From Clostridiales bacterium (lineage in GTDB: Bacteria > Bacillota > Clostridia > Oscillospirales > Oscillospiraceae): a stretch of DNA of 18,444 nt. The translations under genes were made by a program, and so were the position numbers. Below are positions 14,525-18,444 of the stretch, piece after piece; positions within the stretch are counted from its first letter, which is position 1, and each line of letters begins with the position of its first letter. The notes under the pieces were generated by a model. It was given only the letters and a program-made list of their open reading frames with translations. It had not been told where the DNA came from and searched no databases. Where the stretch lies: assembly GCA_019418025.1 (NCBI GenBank), contig DYCR01000034.1, positions 1,741 to 20,184 on the forward strand. The letters are read 5' to 3'.

Positions 14525-15946
14525 TTATTCTTTTCCGGTCCAGCAGTAGGTGCAGACCTTCTCCGGGTCCAGACCAATGGCCTCCAAGGCGCCGTCTAGA
14601 CTCTGATAGCCCAGAGAGGCGAATCCGAACTTTTTGCAGATGGCGCTCAAAAGGCATTGCCCGCGTTCTGTGTTGGCATCGGCATACTCATCCAGATGCT
14701 TCTGGCCTTCGTCACCCTCCAACTCCTGAACTGTGCTGCGGGTCAGCAGCTCCATCTCGGACTTAGAGCTGGAGAAGTTCAGGTATTTGCATCCGTACAT
14801 GATGGGGGGACATGCAGAACGCATGTGGACTTCCTCAGCACCGCTCTCATAAAGGAATTCTACCGTCTCCCGAAGCTGGGTTCCGCGGACGATGGAGTCG
14901 TCTACAAACAGGAGCTTCTTTCCCTGAATCAGTTCCGGAACGGGGATCTGCTTCATTTTTGCGACTTGACTGCGCATTTCGGGATTGGAAGGCATAAAGG
15001 AACGGGGCCATGTGGGGGTATACTTGACAAAGGGACGGGCGAATTTTGCATGGCTTTCGTTGGCGTATCCGATTGCATGGGGAATGCCGGAGTCAGGAAC
15101 ACCGCATACGTAATCGACATCCTGAGCAAGACCTCTGGCCTTGTCGTTGCGCGCCATGATCTCACCGTTATGATAGCGCATGATCTCCACGTTTTTGCCC
15201 TCGTAGTTGGAATTGGGGTAGCCGTAGTAGGTCCAAAGGAAACCGCAGATCTTCATCTCTTTTCCGGCAGGGGACAGGGTTTCGAAGCCGTCGGCGGTAA
15301 TGCGGACGATTTCCTTGGGGCCAAGCTCATAGCAGTCCTCATAACCCAGCTTGTGATAGGCGAAGGATTCAAAGGAGACACAGTGTGCATCCTCCCGCTT
15401 GCCGACCAAAACCGGCAGACGCCCCAGCTTATCTCTGGCAGCGAGAATGCAGCTGTCTGTCATGATCAAAATAGTCGCAGAGCCGTCGATCATTTCCTGA
15501 GCATAGCGAATGCCGCTGACCAGATCATCCTTTTGGTTGATCAGGGCAGAAAGCAGCTCGGTCACGTTAATCTGGCCGGAGCTCATGGCCATAAACTGGT
15601 GGTTATGGTCTGAAAAATATGTATTGATCAATTCCTCGGAGTTGTTGATGATGCCCACGCAGGAGATGGCATAAAGTCCCAGATGGGAGCGGACCAGAAG
15701 GGGCTGGGGGTCTGTGTCGCTGATGCAGCCCATGCCGATGTTCCCGCGGAACTCCTCCATGTCCTTTTCAAACTTGGTTCGAAAGGGCGTGTTTTCGATG
15801 CTGTGGATCTGACGCTGATACCCGGTTTCACTGTTGTACAATACCATACCGGCTCGGCGTGTACCCAAGTGAGAATGATAGTCCACACCAAAGAATACAT
15901 CCATTGCCACATCCTGCTTAGAGACGGCACCAAAAAAACCACCCAT
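14525..15946 (-). CDS. PurF-like amidophosphoribosyltransferase with degenerate glutaminase domain
   Basis: The 473-residue protein has the two-domain PurF layout: an Ntn glutaminase-like half (1 to about 230) and a phosphoribosyltransferase half with the PRPP motif FVDDSIVRGT (347-356). PurF normally makes phosphoribosylamine from PRPP and glutamine. The N-terminus is MGGFFGAV, so the nucleophile Cys of MCGI-type enzymes is Gly2. The HNGN-type segment is CVGI (96-99), and the usual RYxT segment reads GCISD. The C-terminal CTYC (465, 468) and a YGC segment resemble the iron-sulphur ligands of Bacillus PurF, but the first ligand position reads Phe in SFESFAY. The flexible loop NRYVGRTF is altered to YTPTWPRSF. 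The start at 15946 follows GGGAGG, 9 bases upstream; the open frame runs on to 16114 but crosses the promoter. It could use ammonia, be a regulatory paralogue, or take ammonia from a partner. Confidence 0.82.
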   Translation of the reverse strand: MGGFFGAVSKQDVAMDVFFGVDYHSHLGTRRAGMVLYNSETGYQRQIHSIENTPFRTKFEKDMEEFRGNIGMGCISDTDPQPLLVRSHLGLYAISCVGIINNSEELINTYFSDHNHQFMAMSSGQINVTELLSALINQKDDLVSGIRYAQEMIDGSATILIMTDSCILAARDKLGRLPVLVGKREDAHCVSFESFAYHKLGYEDCYELGPKEIVRITADGFETLSPAGKEMKICGFLWTYYGYPNSNYEGKNVEIMRYHNGEIMARNDKARGLAQDVDYVCGVPDSGIPHAIGYANESHAKFARPFVKYTPTWPRSFMPSNPEMRSQVAKMKQIPVPELIQGKKLLFVDDSIVRGTQLRETVEFLYESGAEEVHMRSACPPIMYGCKYLNFSSSKSEMELLTRSTVQELEGDEGQKHLDEYADANTERGQCLLSAICKKFGFASLGYQSLDGALEAIGLDPEKVCTYCWTGKE

Positions 15947-15955
15947 GAATAAAAA

Positions 15956-15961
15956 CCTCCC
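15956..15961 (-). promoter_or_regulatory. Ribosome binding site of the PurF-like gene
   Basis: On the minus strand GGGAGG stands 9 bases before the ATG ending at 15946. It decides the start in favour of MGGFFGAV, which matters because this start shows that the N-terminal cysteine is absent and not hidden by a wrong start. Confidence 0.8.
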
Positions 15962-16020
15962 GGAATTAAATGCAAAATGCCCCATTTTGAAGATACTGGG
16001 ACAATATATCGTATAATGGT

Positions 16021-16049
16021 ATTTTACTGGTATTTGGAAATGATGGCAA
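16021..16049 (-). promoter_or_regulatory. Predicted promoter of the PurF-like gene
   Basis: On the minus strand TTGCCA (16049-16044) and TAAAAT (16026-16021) are exactly 17 bases apart. The predicted start near 16014 gives a leader of about 68 bases. I see no purine riboswitch fold in the leader. Confidence 0.65.
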
Positions 16050-16292
16050 TTGACAAACGAGACAAAAGAAACCGTCTTTTTTTCAGTATTTGTATAAATG
16101 TTCCTATTTGGCAATGGCTGTCCGATAATCGGGGGAGCTGATTACAAAATGTCGAATCCGGCGGAGGAAAAGGGGGATTTGGCGGTTTTTCCGGCGGTTC
16201 GATGGGGCATCCTGATGTGCCGTGGATGGTGCTGCTGAGAGGGGAATTATGTAAAATCCCTGTGTGAAATGTGTTAATTTCTTTGGGCATAC

Positions 16293-16320
16293 TAGACTTT
16301 CTTTGGAAATCAGGTATAAT
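16293..16320 (+). promoter_or_regulatory. Predicted promoter of the MFS gene
   Basis: A perfect TATAAT (16315-16320) is preceded, 16 bases away, by TAGACT (16293-16298). It stands 45 bases before the ATG at 16366. Three CAGG words around and after the -10 (16311, 16324, 16335) could be part of an operator, but the spacing is irregular. The -10 is strong and the -35 weak. Confidence 0.55.
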
Positions 16321-16365
16321 AAACAGGTATGCCACAGGTTGGCAAGAAATGATTGGAGGGTGTCT

Positions 16366-17685
16366 ATGAAACTTGATACCAAACACACATATCTGGTGGG
16401 TTTTGCATTTTTATCCATCTGCGCTTTCTGGCAGATGTATGACAATCTGATCCCCCTGATATTAACGAACACGTTCCACATCAACGAGGGGATCTCCGGA
16501 TTGATCATGGCGGCGGATAATCTGCTTGCACTGTTTTTGCTGCCGCTGTTTGGCGGCTTGTCTGATCGCTGTACCAGTAAAATGGGCAAGCGCAGACCCT
16601 TTATCCTGTTCGGGACCCTTGCTGCGGTGGTGCTGATGCTGGGGCTGCCGTTGGTGGCAGACAGCTATCATGCTGCACCCTCTACTGCAAAGCTTGTTGG
16701 GTTTATCGCGGTTCTCGGCATGCTGCTGATCGCAATGGGAACGTACCGTTCGCCTGCGGTGGCGCTGATGCCGGATGTGACACCCAAACCCTTGCGCTCC
16801 AAAGGAAACGCCATCATCAACCTGATGGGAGCCATCGGCGGCGTGCTGTATCTGATGATCACCACGTTCCTCTATACCACAAAATCCGACACCTACATCA
16901 GCTATTTCCCGCTGTTTGCCATTGTCGGCGGTATAATGCTGGTGTCTGTGTTCATCATCATGGCCTTTGTAAACGAGCCGAAGCTTGCAGCCAAGCAGAA
17001 GGCGTATGAGCTTGCGCATCCTGAGGATAATCTGGCGGAGATGACCGAGGATGGTGAGCAAATGCCGAAGGCGGTCAAAAAAAGCCTCGGGTTCCTGCTG
17101 CTGTCCATTGCACTGTGGTACATCGCCTATAACGGAATCACCACATGGTTTACGGTGTATGCGCAGAAAATGTGGCACATGTCACTGGGGCAGGCAAACA
17201 TGTGCCTGACGGTGGCGACGGTTGGAGCCATTGTCAGCTATATTCCTGTGGGCAATCTGGCAAGCAAATTCGGTCGGCGCAAGACGATCCGAATGGGAAC
17301 CATCCTGCTGACATCCTGCTTTGCGGCGGGCTTTGTGTTCACACTGGTTTCTGACCATTTTTCTCCTGTCCTGTTTGTGGTGTTCTTGCTGGTCGGTCTT
17401 GCATGGGCTGCGATCAACGTAAACAGCCTGCCGATGGTCGTGGAAATGTGCAAGGGGTCAGAGGTAGGCAAGTTTACCGGCCTTTACTATACGTTCTCTA
17501 TGTCAGCTCAGATCATGACCCCCATTGTTGCGGGCTTCCTGCTCAACCAGATCAGCTATGAGACATTGTTCCCCTATGCGGCGATCTTTGCAGCGGCATC
17601 CTGTGTTACCATGGGATTTGTGAAGCACGGTGACCATAAGGTTGAGGCAAAAAAGGGTTTGGAAGCTTTTGATATTGATGACTAA
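16366..17685 (+). CDS. MFS transporter, sugar-transporter (GPH/SLC45-like) type
   Basis: The 439-residue protein has about 12 membrane helices in two halves, joined by an acidic cytoplasmic loop (about residues 205-242, with HPEDNLAEMTEDGEQ). The loop between helices 2 and 3 reads GGLSDRCTSKMGKRRPFI, the DR-x-x-GKRRPF pattern of sucrose-type and SLC45-like carriers, and a matching FGRRKTIR lies in the second half. The RSPAVALMPDVTP segment is also typical. This suggests proton- or sodium-coupled uptake of a sugar or glycoside, but the substrate cannot be told from the sequence. The start at 16366 follows GGAGG (16355-16359) with 6 bases between; an in-frame GTG at 16264 lies upstream of the promoter and is rejected. 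A GDPD gene starts 16 bp downstream, so they may share a transcript. Confidence 0.83.
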   Translation: MKLDTKHTYLVGFAFLSICAFWQMYDNLIPLILTNTFHINEGISGLIMAADNLLALFLLPLFGGLSDRCTSKMGKRRPFILFGTLAAVVLMLGLPLVADSYHAAPSTAKLVGFIAVLGMLLIAMGTYRSPAVALMPDVTPKPLRSKGNAIINLMGAIGGVLYLMITTFLYTTKSDTYISYFPLFAIVGGIMLVSVFIIMAFVNEPKLAAKQKAYELAHPEDNLAEMTEDGEQMPKAVKKSLGFLLLSIALWYIAYNGITTWFTVYAQKMWHMSLGQANMCLTVATVGAIVSYIPVGNLASKFGRRKTIRMGTILLTSCFAAGFVFTLVSDHFSPVLFVVFLLVGLAWAAINVNSLPMVVEMCKGSEVGKFTGLYYTFSMSAQIMTPIVAGFLLNQISYETLFPYAAIFAAASCVTMGFVKHGDHKVEAKKGLEAFDIDD

Positions 17686-17701
17686 GAAGGTGCAATAAAA
17701 G

Positions 17702-18444
17702 ATGAAGTGGCTGATTGCTGCGTTGCTGCTGTTAGCAGTGTTGTATGTGTTGTCCCTGATGGGACGGGGAGGGCACCCGGGGCTGGAGGCTTTCCGTGGA
17801 TGGAAATTTGCTCACCGAGGCCTCCATGGAGAAGGTATCCCGGAAAATTCTCTTGCGGCCTTTCGTGCTGCGGCAGAGCAGGGGTATGGTGCGGAATTTG
17901 ATGTGCATTTGCTGTCAGACGGCGGACTGGGCATTATGCACGATTCCCAGATGAAGCGCACCACCGGCGTGGACGGAAAAATCGAGGATCTGACGACGGC
18001 AGAGCTTGCAAATTACCATTTGCAGGGGACGGACGAGGTCATCCCCACCCTTCAGCAGGTGTTGGAGGTTTTTGAAGGGAAAGCACCTCTGGTGATCGAG
18101 CTGAAAAGTGACAACAACGTGCCGGAGCTATGTCAGGCGGTCTGCACGGTGCTGGAGCGCTATCAGGGAGCGTTCTGTCTGGAGTCCTTTGACCCCAGAT
18201 GCGTCATCTGGTTACGGAAGCATCGGCCGGACTGGGTCCGGGGTCAGCTGTCTTATAATTATTTTGCAGACCCTAAATCCCCGCTGCCTGGTGTGCTTAA
18301 ATTCTTGCTTCGTTTTAATATGGCGAATTTCCTCTCCAGACCGGATTTTATCGCCTATGAATTTGGGACTCGAAAAACACTAAGCAACTATCTTTGCAGA
18401 AAGCTGTGGAAGCTTCAGGGTGTGTCATGGACATTAAAATCCAA
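17702..18444 (+). CDS. Glycerophosphodiester phosphodiesterase, N-terminal membrane anchor, 5' part
   Basis: 247 residues are visible and the gene runs off the window. A short membrane anchor (3-19, WLIAALLLLAVLYVLSL) is followed by a GDPD TIM-barrel. The catalytic pattern is clear: His38-Arg39 in KFAHRGLHG, the metal-binding Glu65 and Asp67 in GAEFDVHL, His80 in IMHDSQMKRTTG, plus PENSLAAF (47-54) and IELKS. It should hydrolyse glycerophosphodiesters from lipid or teichoic acid turnover to glycerol 3-phosphate and an alcohol, at the membrane. The start ATG has AAGAAGG (17684-17690) 11 bases upstream, overlapping the MFS stop. A normal stop is not reached. The link to the transporter substrate is unclear. 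Confidence 0.88.
   Translation, partial: MKWLIAALLLLAVLYVLSLMGRGGHPGLEAFRGWKFAHRGLHGEGIPENSLAAFRAAAEQGYGAEFDVHLLSDGGLGIMHDSQMKRTTGVDGKIEDLTTAELANYHLQGTDEVIPTLQQVLEVFEGKAPLVIELKSDNNVPELCQAVCTVLERYQGAFCLESFDPRCVIWLRKHRPDWVRGQLSYNYFADPKSPLPGVLKFLLRFNMANFLSRPDFIAYEFGTRKTLSNYLCRKLWKLQGVSWTLKS

Larger units (their letters stand above)
15947..16365. other. Divergent intergenic region between the PurF-like gene and the MFS gene
   Basis: These 419 bases contain the leader and promoter of the PurF-like gene on the minus strand and the predicted MFS promoter at 16293-16320 on the plus strand. The middle part (about 16050-16260) has G-rich runs and two CCGGCGG repeats but no gene I can support. No tRNA, riboswitch or mobile-element end was recognised. 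Confidence 0.55.

Noticed and set aside
12519..14657. A 712-codon open frame on the minus strand opposite the parvulin gene.
   Set aside because: It runs antisense to a gene with clear domains, crosses both terminators at 14428-14521 and has no recognisable domain or start signal. It reflects the codon pattern of the plus-strand gene.
14657..15613. A 318-codon plus-strand open frame opposite the PurF-like gene.
   Set aside because: It lies fully inside the PurF-like coding region, shows no domain and has no ribosome binding site or promoter.
16065..16090. AGAC/GTCT stem followed by a T run, terminator-like.
   Set aside because: The stem is only four to five pairs with a long loop, too weak to support a terminator.
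16195..16212. GGTTCGAT near 16196 looks like a tRNA T-loop.
   Set aside because: No matching acceptor, D or anticodon stems are found around it.

Overview
The window looks like the chromosome of a gut-type, low-to-mid GC Firmicute (Clostridia, most likely Oscillospiraceae/Ruminococcaceae). The reasons are strong GGAGG-type ribosome binding sites, a one-chain clostridial-type PurL, a purine cluster with a separate PurO-like IMP cyclohydrolase and a truncated PurH, a DnaD/DnaC primosome pair and a BofA-family sporulation protein. I see no IS element, phage gene, CRISPR array, rRNA or tRNA. The placement is inferred from gene content, not from a database search.

Bases 1-9026 (+): a tightly packed de novo purine operon, entered inside purC: purC (3' end), purM, purN, purO-like IMP cyclohydrolase, AICAR formyltransferase (PurH C-terminal half only), purD and purL. 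Gaps are from -4 to about 29 bp, except for 93 bp holding a strong hairpin between the formyltransferase gene and purD. These genes cover GAR synthesis (purD), GAR formylation (purN), FGAM synthesis (purL), AIR synthesis (purM), SAICAR synthesis (purC) and the last two steps to IMP. Only PRPP amidotransferase (purF), purE and purB are missing from the visible part.

Bases 9016-9647: a minus-strand bofA-like gene whose 3' end overlaps the 3' end of purL, its own promoter, a plus-strand terminator, and the promoter of the next operon. Bases 9648-12753 (+): dnaD, dnaC/dnaI-like ATPase, a Gph-type HAD phosphatase and a YfbR-type HD 5'-deoxynucleotidase, with 1-3 bp gaps, apparently one operon joining replication restart/initiation to nucleotide and metabolite clean-up.

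Bases 12885-14423 (+): a membrane-anchored parvulin foldase with an unusual N-terminal zinc ribbon. It converges on a PurF-like gene (14525-15946, minus), and two back-to-back terminators separate them. This PurF-like protein keeps the PRPP-binding signature, but its glutaminase domain has lost the N-terminal cysteine and the other catalytic residues. It is the most interesting gene of the window. Bases 16366-18444 (+): an MFS transporter of the sugar-transporter (GPH/SLC45-like) type, followed by a membrane-anchored glycerophosphodiester phosphodiesterase cut by the window end.
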